From positions 1 through 34,288 of the forward strand of contig CACHJL010000013.1 in the NCBI GenBank assembly GCA_902580135.1: DNA of 34,288 nt, given 5' to 3'. This document shows, piece by piece, positions 25,437-33,249 of the stretch (position 1 is the first letter of the stretch; each line of letters opens with the position of its first letter). Made by a program: the position numbers and the translations under genes. The stretch comes from an uncultured Pelagibacteraceae bacterium. Its GTDB lineage: Bacteria > Pseudomonadota > Alphaproteobacteria > Pelagibacterales > Pelagibacteraceae. Below the pieces are notes generated by a model. That model had not been told where the DNA came from and did no database searches. It saw only the letters and a list, made by a program, of their open reading frames with translations.

Positions 25437-25439
25437 TAT

Positions 25440-26018
25440 TTAGGAACCCCAAATATTACTTAATATTCTCTCCCTTTTGCACGCTTTTTTATATCTTAAA
25501 TAATTTTCAAAATACTCCTGATAATAATCTTGATGTTTGTCTTCAGCTTTATAAAAAATTTCAAATTTTTTTACGTAAGTAACAACTTTTTTTTTGAATT
25601 TTTTTTCAAACTTTTTAACATCTCTTTCAATTAAATTTTTTTGGATTTCATTTTCATAAAAAGCAACAGATCTATAGCTGTAACCTTTGTCACAGAATTG
25701 ACCATAAGCATCAAAAGGATCAATATTAATCCAAAAATTATTTAACAGCTCTTCATAGGAAATTTTTTCACTATCATAAATTATTTCAACAACTTCAAAA
25801 TGACCAGTGTCTCCATAAGTAACTTCTCTATATGTTGGGTTTGCAGTTATGCCACCCGAATAACCTGAAATAACTTCTTTTACACCTTTAAGTTTTTCAA
25901 ATGACTCTTCCATACACCAAAAACAACCTCCAGCAAAATAAGCTTTTCCTATATTTTGAGAAACCACTACTTTGGTTGAAAAAAATAAAATTAAAAAACT
26001 AAAATATAAAACTTTCAT
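25440..26018 (-). CDS. msrA: Peptide methionine-S-sulfoxide reductase, exported form
   Basis: The 192-residue protein carries the MsrA active site GCFWCMEE with nucleophile Cys32, then GVKEVISGYSGG and FWINIDPFDAYGQFCDKG. The N-terminus is a Sec signal peptide (MKVLYFSFLILFFSTKVVVS), so it should repair oxidised Met in the envelope rather than the cytoplasm. Candidates for the resolving Cys are Cys35 and the one in YKKACKRER. No msrB lies near. The start overlaps the upstream TauE/SafE gene by one base, so the two are cotranscribed, and it faces the DAO gene. Confidence 0.94.
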   Translation of the reverse strand: MKVLYFSFLILFFSTKVVVSQNIGKAYFAGGCFWCMEESFEKLKGVKEVISGYSGGITANPTYREVTYGDTGHFEVVEIIYDSEKISYEELLNNFWINIDPFDAYGQFCDKGYSYRSVAFYENEIQKNLIERDVKKFEKKFKKKVVTYVKKFEIFYKAEDKHQDYYQEYFENYLRYKKACKRERILSNIWGS

Positions 26019-26767
26019 TAAAAAATAAAAATATTGTATCCCATTCTTATAGCAACAAAAATTACCAATAGGGAAGTTATTAATGCAAGAGTTTTTGTAG
26101 AAAGTAATTTTAAATTTAATAAATTTCCTAATTGCCCCCCAACAAAAACTGCCAATAATAAGAAAAAATATTCTTTTATTTCAATTAAGTTCTGATTTTT
26201 GGTTAATTGACCAATTATTCCAAATATAGAGTTTATTAAAATAAATAACGATACAGCAGTAGTTATATGCTTAGGGTTAGCGGCTCTAAATAAATACAGA
26301 ATGGGACCTAAGAAAATTCCACCACCTATCCCAACAATTCCTGAAACAAATCCTAAAATTATACCAATTAAAAATGAGAAATATAATGGCAAGGCTTTAT
26401 AACTAGATGAATTATTTCCATAAGACTTAAAGTTTATTAATAGTAAAATTCCTGCAATTCCTAATACAAAAAATAAAATGATTTCAAATAATTCTTTATC
26501 AATTTGGATAGACCCTCCAATAAGAGCAAAAGGTATGGATCCAAATAAGTAAGGTAGAAGAAGTTTAAAATTAAAATTTCCTGCTCTTATGTAATTAAAA
26601 GAGTTACCGCAAACCACAATTATATTGCAAGCCAAGGCAATAATGGGAAATATTGTATAAGGAATTCCCCATAAAAGTAATAAAGCTAGATAAGTAGAGC
26701 CCCCTCCAAAGCCGACACTGGAGTAAATTAATGCAGTTATAAGAAAAAAAATTGATAATATAGTCAT
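26018..26767 (-). CDS. TauE/SafE family sulfite exporter-like permease
   Basis: The 249-residue protein has about eight hydrophobic helices in two similar halves. It shows motifs of the family: SSVGFGGGSTYLALLLLWG near the start and GIVGIGGGIFLGPILYL in the second half, both glycine-rich loops within membrane segments. Members export sulfite, sulfonates or related anions. Pairing with an exported MsrA suggests a link to sulfur or oxidant handling, which is only inference. The ATG is 11 nt from the divergent moaB ATG. Confidence 0.88.
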   Translation of the reverse strand: MTILSIFFLITALIYSSVGFGGGSTYLALLLLWGIPYTIFPIIALACNIIVVCGNSFNYIRAGNFNFKLLLPYLFGSIPFALIGGSIQIDKELFEIILFFVLGIAGILLLINFKSYGNNSSSYKALPLYFSFLIGIILGFVSGIVGIGGGIFLGPILYLFRAANPKHITTAVSLFILINSIFGIIGQLTKNQNLIEIKEYFFLLLAVFVGGQLGNLLNLKLLSTKTLALITSLLVIFVAIRMGYNIFIF

Positions 26768-26778
26768 AAAAATAAATT

Positions 26779-27279
26779 ATGAATGTAAATATAGCATTAT
26801 TAACAGTTACTGACACAAGAACTTTAAAGACAGATAAATCAGGAAATTTACTTTTAAAAAAAATTAAAAAAGCTAAGCATAATTTAATTGAAAGAAAAAT
26901 TTGCAAAGATAATAAAAAAGATATTAAAAAAATTCTCAAAAATTGGTTAAAAAAGAAAAAAATAGACGTTATTATTACAACAGGCGGAACAGGATTAACA
27001 GGAAGAGATATTACTCCAGAAGCTATCGAGGAAATAGCTGATAAAAAAATACCAGGTTTTGGTGAAATTTTTAGATTCATTAGCTTAAAAACAGTAGGGA
27101 CTTCTTCAATTCAATCTAGAGCTTGCGCAGTATTGGCCAAGGGCAAATATATATTTGCATTACCTGGTTCATCGGGAGGAGTTACAGATGCTTGGGATCA
27201 AATTTTAGTACATCAATTAAATATAAAACATAAGCCTTGTAATTTTGTAGAACTATTTCCAAGACTCAAAGAAAAGTAG
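26779..27279 (+). CDS. moaB: Molybdenum cofactor biosynthesis protein MoaB
   Basis: The 166-residue protein shows MoaB/MogA fold motifs: ALLTVTDTRTLKTDKSGNL at the start, IITTGGTGLTGRDITPEAI in the centre, GFGEIFRF, SIQSRACA and ALPGSSGGVTDAW at the end. It is expected to adenylylate molybdopterin before metal insertion. It is separate from the moaACDE operon, but both serve the formate dehydrogenase at the right edge. The gene faces the EamA gene with 2 nt between the stops. Confidence 0.92.
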   Translation: MNVNIALLTVTDTRTLKTDKSGNLLLKKIKKAKHNLIERKICKDNKKDIKKILKNWLKKKKIDVIITTGGTGLTGRDITPEAIEEIADKKIPGFGEIFRFISLKTVGTSSIQSRACAVLAKGKYIFALPGSSGGVTDAWDQILVHQLNIKHKPCNFVELFPRLKEK

Positions 27280-27281
27280 GA

Positions 27282-28136
27282 TTATTTATTTTCTCTAGTT
27301 GCGATAAATACTCCAAATGAAGCAATTAAAAACCCAAAAATATCATAGGTACTTAGCGATTCATTTAAGAACAGCCAAGCCATAGCAGCTGATGTTGCTG
27401 GAATTAAGAAAAATATTGTTACAGTTTTGCTAGCAGAATTATTTTTTATTAAATACATAAGTATAGTGAACGCTCCAAAAGAGACTAAAATAATTTGATG
27501 ACTCATTGCAATTATAAAAGTTGTAGAAAAATTTATGTATGGATCAACAAATAAAATAATCATAATTAAGTGAAACAGACATCCACCTATAGCTTGATAC
27601 ATATTGCTAACCGACAAAGGTAAATTATTACTTAATTTTTTTTGCCAGAGGGTTGAAGAGGTTATTGCAATTAGAGCTACAATAGATGCCAAAATTCCAA
27701 TTAAAGGTAATGTACTTCCAACATCAAACCCTAAAACTAAACATGCTCCAATAAATCCTAAAACAACACCAATCCATTGTTTCCAAGTTACTTTTTCATT
27801 TAGTATTGGGCCAGCGAGAGCATTTGTCAAGATAGGTTGTAAAGTTACAATTAATGCCGCTATTCCTGTAGGCAATCCTTTTGAAACTGAAAAAAAAACA
27901 CCACCTAAATAAAAACCATGAAATAGTACTCCACTGAATATAGATTGTATAATATAATTTTTTCTATCAAAGATGATTTTTTTTGTGAAAATAGAATAAA
28001 TAAAAAAACCCAAAGCAACAAAAAAAAATCTAAAACATAGTGCAGTAAAAGGTTCACTATTATCTACAATTGGTTTTGTTGTTATAAAAGCAGAAGACCA
28101 AAGTAAAATAAAAACAAAAGGAAACAATCTTATCAT
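27282..28136 (-). CDS. EamA/DMT family transporter
   Basis: The 284-residue protein has ten hydrophobic helices, with the family pattern FILLWSSAFITTKPIVD near the start, GLPTGIAALIVTLQPILTNALAG in the first half, and AMAWLFLNESLSTYDIFG near the end. It is a second EamA paralogue in the window, clearly different in sequence from the one at 14698. The substrate is unknown. It lies downstream of the DUF1244 gene (14 nt), so they probably share a transcript. Confidence 0.87.
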   Translation of the reverse strand: MIRLFPFVFILLWSSAFITTKPIVDNSEPFTALCFRFFFVALGFFIYSIFTKKIIFDRKNYIIQSIFSGVLFHGFYLGGVFFSVSKGLPTGIAALIVTLQPILTNALAGPILNEKVTWKQWIGVVLGFIGACLVLGFDVGSTLPLIGILASIVALIAITSSTLWQKKLSNNLPLSVSNMYQAIGGCLFHLIMIILFVDPYINFSTTFIIAMSHQIILVSFGAFTILMYLIKNNSASKTVTIFFLIPATSAAMAWLFLNESLSTYDIFGFLIASFGVFIATRENK

Positions 28137-28150
28137 TTAAAGAAAAATAT

Positions 28151-28396
28151 TTATTTTTGATATTTTTCTTTCCATTCAGAGTAGGGCATACCATAAACAT
28201 GTTCTCTAGCACTTGGATCTGAAAGTTCTACACCTTTTTTCTCAGCTTCTTCCCTGTACCACTTTGATAAACAATTCCTACAAAATCCAGCAAGATTCAT
28301 TAAGTCTATATTCTGAACATCTTTTCTATCTCTTAAATGATTCAATAATCTCTCAAAAGCTGCCGATTGTAATTCTTTTTTAGTATTTTCATCCAT
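28151..28396 (-). CDS. DUF1244 family protein
   Basis: The 81-residue protein matches DUF1244 over its full length: helical N-terminus with AFERLLNHLRDRKDVQNIDL, the conserved NLAGFCRNCLSKWY with CxxC, and the end HVYGMPYSEWKEKYQ. The two cysteines could bind metal, but function is not established. Such proteins are frequent in Proteobacteria as small conserved genes. It is the first gene of a minus-strand pair with the EamA transporter and is divergent from the XdhC-like genes (85 nt). Confidence 0.92.
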   Translation of the reverse strand: MDENTKKELQSAAFERLLNHLRDRKDVQNIDLMNLAGFCRNCLSKWYREEAEKKGVELSDPSAREHVYGMPYSEWKEKYQK

Positions 28397-28436
28397 ATTT
28401 ATTATGTTTTTTATTTGAAGTTTTTAGATCTTATCA

Positions 28437-28482
28437 AATAAATTTGGAAAAACAAAAATAACTATGCAATAAATTTGGAAAA
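28437..28482 (+). repeat. Pair of 15-nt direct repeats before the XdhC-like gene
   Basis: AATAAATTTGGAAAA occurs at 28437-28451 and again at 28468-28482, with starts 31 nt apart, about three DNA helix turns. The second copy supplies the weak ribosome binding GGAAA and ends on the first base of the ATG at 28482. It may be a small tandem duplication of the gene leader, or a pair of regulator sites on one DNA face. The match is exact over 15 nt. Confidence 0.8.
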
Positions 28483-28811
28483 TGAAAAAAACAATAGATG
28501 AAAAAATTTTAGATGAAGCAAATTCATGGATAAAAGCTAATCATAAGGTTGCTTTAGTTACTGTTATAAAAACTTGGGGATCATCACCACGTCAAGTTGG
28601 TAGCAAAATGATTGTCAATGAAAAAGGTGATTTTTCAGGATCTGTATCAGGAGGATGTGTCGAATCCTCTGTAATAGAGGAATCTTTGCAATTAATAAAA
28701 GGAAATATGCAATTCAAAAAAATGGAACTAAAAGTTTCAAATGAAAATGCCTGGGAAGTTGGTCTAGCATGCGGTGGAGAAATCACAATTTATCTAGAAA
28801 TAATAAATTAA
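28482..28811 (+). CDS. XdhC/CoxI-like protein, N-terminal domain
   Basis: The 109-residue protein contains the XdhC_CoxI domain: VALVTVIKTWGSSPRQVGSK, then GDFSGSVSGGCVESSVIEE and the end GLACGGEITIYLE. Proteins of this family bind molybdenum cofactor and load it, after sulfuration, into enzymes of the xanthine dehydrogenase/CO dehydrogenase group. Here this domain is a separate gene whose TAA is followed directly by the ATG of the C-terminal-domain gene. No xdh or cox structural genes lie in the window. The direct repeats at 28437-28482 precede it. Confidence 0.88.
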   Translation: MKKTIDEKILDEANSWIKANHKVALVTVIKTWGSSPRQVGSKMIVNEKGDFSGSVSGGCVESSVIEESLQLIKGNMQFKKMELKVSNENAWEVGLACGGEITIYLEIIN

Positions 28812-29492
28812 ATGAAAAAACAACTGTTAGAACAAATTTTAATTAAAAAAAAACATAAAGAAGAATTTGCATTAATTACTAATATTTTAACTGGTGAAAG
28901 TTTTATTTTTGAAAAAAATAAAAATATAGAGAAAAATTTTGAAAAATATTCAGATGAAATAAATAACTACTTTAACAATAAACAAAATGGAATTATTGAA
29001 AATACAGATATTTTTATTGATACATATTTAAGACCTATAAAAGTTATAATAGTAGGGGCGGTTCATATAACTCAATATTTACTTGATTATGCAAAAGATT
29101 TGAATTTTGAAATATTTATTATTGATCCTAGAGGTTATTTTGCATCAGAAAAAAGATTTCCAAATATGAATATTATTAATAAATGGCCAATCGAGGCTTT
29201 TGAAGAAATAAAAACGGACTCTAGCAGTGCTTTAATTGCTTTAACCCATGATCCAAAAATAGATGATCCAGCTTTAAAGCAAGCTTTAAAGAATAAATTT
29301 TTTTATATTGGAGCTCTTGGAAGTAAAACAACTCATTTAAATAGATGTAAAAGATTAAAAGAAGCTGGATTTAAAGAAGAGGAAATCAATTCAATACATG
29401 GTCCAATAGGTATAAAACTTGGAGGAAAGTCTGCTCCAGAAATCGCCCTTTCAATTATCGCACAATTAGTATCAGAAACTTATAAATCATAA
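28812..29492 (+). CDS. XdhC-like protein, Rossmann domain
   Basis: The 226-residue protein carries the XdhC C-terminal Rossmann domain: KVIIVGAVHITQYLLDYA, then IFIIDPRGYFASEKRFP, ALIALTHDPKIDDPAL and FYIGALGSKTTHLNRCKRL, with the end GPIGIKLGGKSAPEIALSI. It is joined to the preceding gene stop-to-start and would work with it in molybdenum cofactor delivery. The N-terminal 70 residues are lysine- and asparagine-rich and less conserved. The stop overlaps the stop region of moaE on the other strand by 6 nt. Confidence 0.88.
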   Translation: MKKQLLEQILIKKKHKEEFALITNILTGESFIFEKNKNIEKNFEKYSDEINNYFNNKQNGIIENTDIFIDTYLRPIKVIIVGAVHITQYLLDYAKDLNFEIFIIDPRGYFASEKRFPNMNIINKWPIEAFEEIKTDSSSALIALTHDPKIDDPALKQALKNKFFYIGALGSKTTHLNRCKRLKEAGFKEEEINSIHGPIGIKLGGKSAPEIALSIIAQLVSETYKS

Positions 29493-29930
29493 TTGAATAC
29501 TAACACCTTTTAACCATTCGCTTTCTTCATTAGCATAATGTTCTTTTTTCCATATAGGTGTTCTTTTTTTTATTTCTTCAATAATAAATCTAGATAAATT
29601 ATAAGCTTCATTACGATGTTTGCATCCGACGCCAATTATTATGCTTTTTTCTTTAATTGCCACATAACCTTTAACGTGTTCAATAAAGACAGCTTTATCT
29701 TTGATCCTTAGTTTTAGCTCAGCATCTTTATAAATTTCTTCAAAGCTTTTTAAAACCATAGAATCCCTCGAGTCATATGTGATTCCATTCACTTTTTTAT
29801 TTTCATTTAAATCTCTTACAGTACCAACAAAGTATATAAGTGCACCAAAATTAGATGAAGACAAAAACTCTTCTGCTTTTAAAATATCTATTTTTTCTAT
29901 TGAAGCATCTATAATTTTTGCATGTAACAT
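29487..29930 (-). CDS. moaE: Molybdopterin synthase catalytic subunit MoaE
   Basis: The 147-residue subunit shows the MoaE pattern: GALIYFVGTVRDLNE, AVFIEHVKGYVAIKEKS, the GVGCKHRNEAYNLSRFIIEE block and the lysine-rich RTPIWKKEHY with TW-like end EWLKGV. It combines with MoaD to put the dithiolene sulfurs on precursor Z. The start overlaps the moaD stop by one base. It is the last gene of the moaA-moaC-moaD-moaE run. Confidence 0.94.
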   Translation of the reverse strand: MLHAKIIDASIEKIDILKAEEFLSSSNFGALIYFVGTVRDLNENKKVNGITYDSRDSMVLKSFEEIYKDAELKLRIKDKAVFIEHVKGYVAIKEKSIIIGVGCKHRNEAYNLSRFIIEEIKKRTPIWKKEHYANEESEWLKGVSIQL

Positions 29931-30199
29931 TAACCGCCTCCGATAGGTGGAATTATACCAATTTTTTGATTTTCATTAATTTTATAATTTTCTGAAATAA
30001 TTTCATCCTTTTCTGAGCAAAAAGCAGAACCCTCAATTAATTTTTTTAAGTTTTGGTTACCCTCAAAACTTTTTTCAATTAAATTTAATATTTGGATTTT
30101 TATATCTTTTATTGAACTATTTTTTTTTAAATCAAATTCTAAAAAATTATTTTTACTCAAATCTTTAGTAGCACCATAAAGTTCAACAGTAACTTTCAT
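29930..30199 (-). CDS. moaD: Molybdopterin synthase sulfur carrier MoaD
   Basis: The 89-residue beta-grasp protein begins with KVTVELYGATKDLSKN and ends in IIPPIGGG. The C-terminal Gly-Gly is the site that is adenylylated and turned into a thiocarboxylate. It forms the small subunit of molybdopterin synthase with MoaE encoded next. Spacing to moaC is 2 nt and to moaE is a 1-base overlap, so translation is likely coupled. The MoeB-type activating enzyme is not in the window. Confidence 0.92.
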   Translation of the reverse strand: MKVTVELYGATKDLSKNNFLEFDLKKNSSIKDIKIQILNLIEKSFEGNQNLKKLIEGSAFCSEKDEIISENYKINENQKIGIIPPIGGG

Positions 30200-30201
30200 A
30201 A

Positions 30202-30747
30202 TTAAAAAATTTCATTTAAAAAATCTGGTAATCCATCAGGATTTTTCCATAGACCAGTTTTGCCACCTTCTTTAATCAGTAGCTTAATATTATTAATCTC
30301 TAGATGTGGATTAACTATTTTGCACAAATCGTAAATGGTGATTAGAGCTGCATTTACTCCCATTATTGCCTCCATCTCAACTCCTGTTTTTGCAACAGCA
30401 GAAACTACACAGAAAACTTCTAAAGAATTATCTTTATCATTCATGATTATTTTAGTTGCTGTATGATCAATTGGAAGCGGGTGACAAAGAGGTATTATTT
30501 CACTTGTTTTCTTTACCCCTAAAATTGCCGAAACTTCTGCTAATGCTATTGGGTCTCCTTTTGGCATTTTGTTTTTTTTAATTAGATCAAAAATTTCATT
30601 TCCAACATAAATTTTACCAGAAGCCAATGCTCTTCTAAAAGTTTCTTTTTTTGAAGAAACATCAACCATATTAAATGAATTTTTTTTAAATAATTCAATT
30701 GCCCAATCTTTTAATTCTTGTCTATCTATGATTTTTAAACTGCCCAT
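30202..30747 (-). CDS. moaC: Cyclic pyranopterin monophosphate synthase MoaC
   Basis: The enzyme makes cyclic pyranopterin monophosphate from the product of MoaA. Visible motifs are MVDVSSKKETFRRA, the active-site block IIPLCHPLPIDHT, and AKTGVEMEAIMGVNAALITIYDLCK. At 181 residues it is about 20 longer than usual, mainly from a 26-residue N-terminal part before MVDVS and a C-terminal tail. The ATG at 30747 overlaps the moaA stop by one base, which supports this start. Confidence 0.94.
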   Translation of the reverse strand: MGSLKIIDRQELKDWAIELFKKNSFNMVDVSSKKETFRRALASGKIYVGNEIFDLIKKNKMPKGDPIALAEVSAILGVKKTSEIIPLCHPLPIDHTATKIIMNDKDNSLEVFCVVSAVAKTGVEMEAIMGVNAALITIYDLCKIVNPHLEINNIKLLIKEGGKTGLWKNPDGLPDFLNEIF

Positions 30748-31739
30748 TAGCCTCCTGTTTGAGATAAGTTTTTTGTCAATCCAGTTTCACCTAATTCTAA
30801 ATAGTGAGACTCTTTTTTGAAGCGTAATTGTTTTAATATTAAATCTTTTAGTTCTTCAAGTTGATCATCTCTTTGAATTAAATGCCTAATATTTATTCCA
30901 GTATATCCAAACAAACATAATCTTAAATCACCTCTAGCTGTAATTCTTAGTCTATTACAAGATTTACAGAAATCTTTTGAATAAGGAGCAATCAAACCAA
31001 ATTTTCCTTTATAATCAGGGTTTATATAATTTTTTGAAGGACCCGAATCTTTTCCATGTGTTTGAAAAATCCAATTATTTTCATTTAGATAATCTGTAAA
31101 AATTTTTGAAGAAACATGATATTTTTTAAAGTATTCTCTACTGTCTCCTGTTTGCATTAATTCAATATATCTAAAAGATATTTCATTAGATTTTATAAAA
31201 TTTGACCATTCGTTGAAATCTTTTTGAGCACTGTTAACTCCATTTAGCAAAACAGCATTTATTTTAATATTTTTGAAATTTAATTTTTGAAGTTTTTCTA
31301 TTCCTCTTAGTATTTCTGGCAAACGGTCGTGACCCGTTATATTTTTGAAAGTTTCTCTATTCAAGCTATCAATACTAATATTAATTCCATCAATTTTTGA
31401 TTCTACTAATTTTTCTGCGATTTGATCTAATTTGTATCCGTTAGTTGTAATTACTGTTTTTTTTATTCCAGATTTATTTTTTAAAATTTTTACTATATCA
31501 AAAAAATCTTTTCTAATTGTAGGTTCACCACCAGTTAATCTAATTTTGCTAACTCCAAGCTCAGATAATCCTTTTGCTAATTTTTCTATTTCTTCTGAAG
31601 ATAAAAATTTTCTATTATCGCTTTTATCTTTTTGATATCCATTTGGTAAACAGTATCCACATTTGAAATTGCAAACGTCTGTAATCGAAAGTCTTATATA
31701 TGGAAATTTTCTCCCAAAACTATCTTCAAGTATATTCAT
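30747..31739 (-). CDS. moaA: GTP 3',8-cyclase MoaA
   Basis: The radical SAM enzyme rearranges GTP in the first step of molybdenum cofactor synthesis. It has the N-terminal cluster motif DVCNFKCGYC (Cys23, Cys27, Cys30), the KIRLTGGEPTIRKD segment, and the C-terminal second cluster FCKSCNRLRITARGDLRLCL. It ends with the conserved Gly-Gly (LSQTGG). The 330 residues are normal length. It is the first of the four moa genes and lies 37 nt after the formate dehydrogenase fragment on the same strand. Confidence 0.95.
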   Translation of the reverse strand: MNILEDSFGRKFPYIRLSITDVCNFKCGYCLPNGYQKDKSDNRKFLSSEEIEKLAKGLSELGVSKIRLTGGEPTIRKDFFDIVKILKNKSGIKKTVITTNGYKLDQIAEKLVESKIDGINISIDSLNRETFKNITGHDRLPEILRGIEKLQKLNFKNIKINAVLLNGVNSAQKDFNEWSNFIKSNEISFRYIELMQTGDSREYFKKYHVSSKIFTDYLNENNWIFQTHGKDSGPSKNYINPDYKGKFGLIAPYSKDFCKSCNRLRITARGDLRLCLFGYTGINIRHLIQRDDQLEELKDLILKQLRFKKESHYLELGETGLTKNLSQTGG

Positions 31740-31776
31740 TAAGAATATTTTAACACAGTTTTAGATGTAAAATAAA

Positions 31777-33249
31777 TTAATTCTGAGTTAATTCAGCTTG
31801 ATTTTCTTTAGGCTCAACTTCAGTTTTAAATTGATTTGAAATTTTTTGGACTTCTACCGAAGATACCTTGTATTCTGCGCACTTAGTTTCCTCATCTTTT
31901 CCGTGTCCTGTTACCATATTCACCATATATTCAGGGAAATGAAATGTTGTAAAAACAATACCTTCTTTTACTTTGTCTGTAACTTCTACTTTAAGTGCTA
32001 CTTCACCTCTTCCTGAATAAAGTCGACCAATATCTCCCGTATTTAGGTCTCTTTTCTCAGCATCTTTAGGATGAACTAATAGTACATCCTCATCAACAAT
32101 ATTAATATTTCTAGTTCTTCTTGTCATTGTAGCAGCATTATAATGTTGCAGAACTCGACTAGTTGTTAATATTAGCGGGTAATCTTTTTTATTATTTTCA
32201 ATTTCCGCAGATTCTTTAAAGTCGAAATTTTTTAATCTACCTTTTCCAAGTTTAAAAGTTTCTTTGTGCAAAATCTGTGTGTCAGTACCATCTTCTTGTA
32301 CTGGCCATTGCAAACCTAACTTACCTAATCTTTCTCTAGTAACGCCTTTAAAGAACGGTACAACATCGGCAATTTCTGCTAAGACTTGATCTGCATTATA
32401 ATCTGGTTGCTTGAAACCTAGTTTTTGCATCATATCTGTAACTATAACACCATCAGGTTTTGTTCCAGGCAATGGCTCAACTGCTTTATTAACTCTTTGT
32501 ATTCTTCTTTCAGTATTTGTAAAAGTTCCATCTTTTTCTAAAAAGGTTGTTCCAGGTAAAACTACTGTAGCAAGTTTTGCAGTTTCACTCATAAATATTT
32601 CTTGCACAACAAGAAGATCTAAAGAATTCATTGCATCAATTACATGTTGGCTATTTGGATCAGTTTGAACGATATCTTCACCAATGATCCAAACTGCTTT
32701 AACTTCTTTGTTAATTGCGCTGTCAAAAATTTCAGGTATTTTTAACCCTGCTTTTGTAGGATGTACTACGCCATATTTTTCTGTATAAAAATCTTGAATT
32801 TTTTTGTCTGCAACTTCAAAATATCCTGCTCCTTGATGAGGTTGACATCCCATATCAGCAGCACCTTGAACATTATTTTGTCCTCTAAGTGGATTTACAC
32901 CAACTCCTGGTCTACCAATATTTCCTGTTATCATAGCAAGGTCAGCAATTAACATTACAGTCTTAGATCCTTGTTCTTGTTCAGTTACCCCTAGTCCATG
33001 AAATTCCATTGAATTTCTGGCAGTTGCGTATGCAATCGCTGCTTCTTTAACAAGTTGCTTATCTACTCCTGCTACTTTAGCAAGTTCATCCACATCTTGT
33101 CTTTCAATTTCTTTTAAAAAAGTATCAAAGCCCTCTGTTCTTTTTTCTATAAAATCTTTATTAAACATTTTAGATTTTACAATAAAGTGCAACATCATAT
33201 TTAATACTGCAACGTTTGTTCCTGGTCCCAACTTTATGCGATGATCCAA
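31777..33249 (-). CDS. Formate dehydrogenase alpha subunit, C-terminal part (broken gene)
   Basis: The 490-residue open frame begins inside a molybdopterin oxidoreductase domain: IKLGPGTNVAVLNMMLHF, GLGVTEQEQGSKTVMLIADL, GRPGVGVNPLRGQNNVQGAADMGC and then the C-terminal molybdopterin-binding domain with LTTSRVLQHYNAATMTRRT. It matches the C-terminal half of FdsA/FdhF-type NAD-linked formate dehydrogenases. The TTG at 33249 is not a real start; the N-terminal part lies on the opposite strand right next to it. In the intact locus it would be followed by moaACDE, as here, which fits cofactor supply. Confidence 0.92.
   Translation of the reverse strand: MDHRIKLGPGTNVAVLNMMLHFIVKSKMFNKDFIEKRTEGFDTFLKEIERQDVDELAKVAGVDKQLVKEAAIAYATARNSMEFHGLGVTEQEQGSKTVMLIADLAMITGNIGRPGVGVNPLRGQNNVQGAADMGCQPHQGAGYFEVADKKIQDFYTEKYGVVHPTKAGLKIPEIFDSAINKEVKAVWIIGEDIVQTDPNSQHVIDAMNSLDLLVVQEIFMSETAKLATVVLPGTTFLEKDGTFTNTERRIQRVNKAVEPLPGTKPDGVIVTDMMQKLGFKQPDYNADQVLAEIADVVPFFKGVTRERLGKLGLQWPVQEDGTDTQILHKETFKLGKGRLKNFDFKESAEIENNKKDYPLILTTSRVLQHYNAATMTRRTRNINIVDEDVLLVHPKDAEKRDLNTGDIGRLYSGRGEVALKVEVTDKVKEGIVFTTFHFPEYMVNMVTGHGKDEETKCAEYKVSSVEVQKISNQFKTEVEPKENQAELTQN
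33228..33249. other. Head-to-head inverted junction in the formate dehydrogenase gene
   Basis: Plus-strand family similarity begins about 33228-33231 (PTLCDDPNLAPYG). Minus-strand similarity starts at about 33247 (DHRIKLGPGTN) and runs leftward. Some 20 nt thus fit both reading directions, like a microhomology joint. About 60-80 residues between the two protein parts are missing. Confidence 0.75.

Noticed and set aside
26604..27080. A 158-codon open frame on the minus strand covering the TauE start and most of moaB.
   Set aside because: It is a shadow of moaB and the TauE gene, both with clear family motifs. The translated protein has no recognisable domain.
27604..27912. A 102-codon plus-strand open frame inside the EamA gene at 27282-28136.
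   Set aside because: Antisense shadow of a clear ten-helix transporter; its translation has no family features.
31777..33249. Reading the 490-codon frame as a complete formate dehydrogenase starting at TTG 33249.
   Set aside because: The iron-sulfur domains and the active-site Cys are missing from it and are found on the opposite strand next to it, so it is a fragment.
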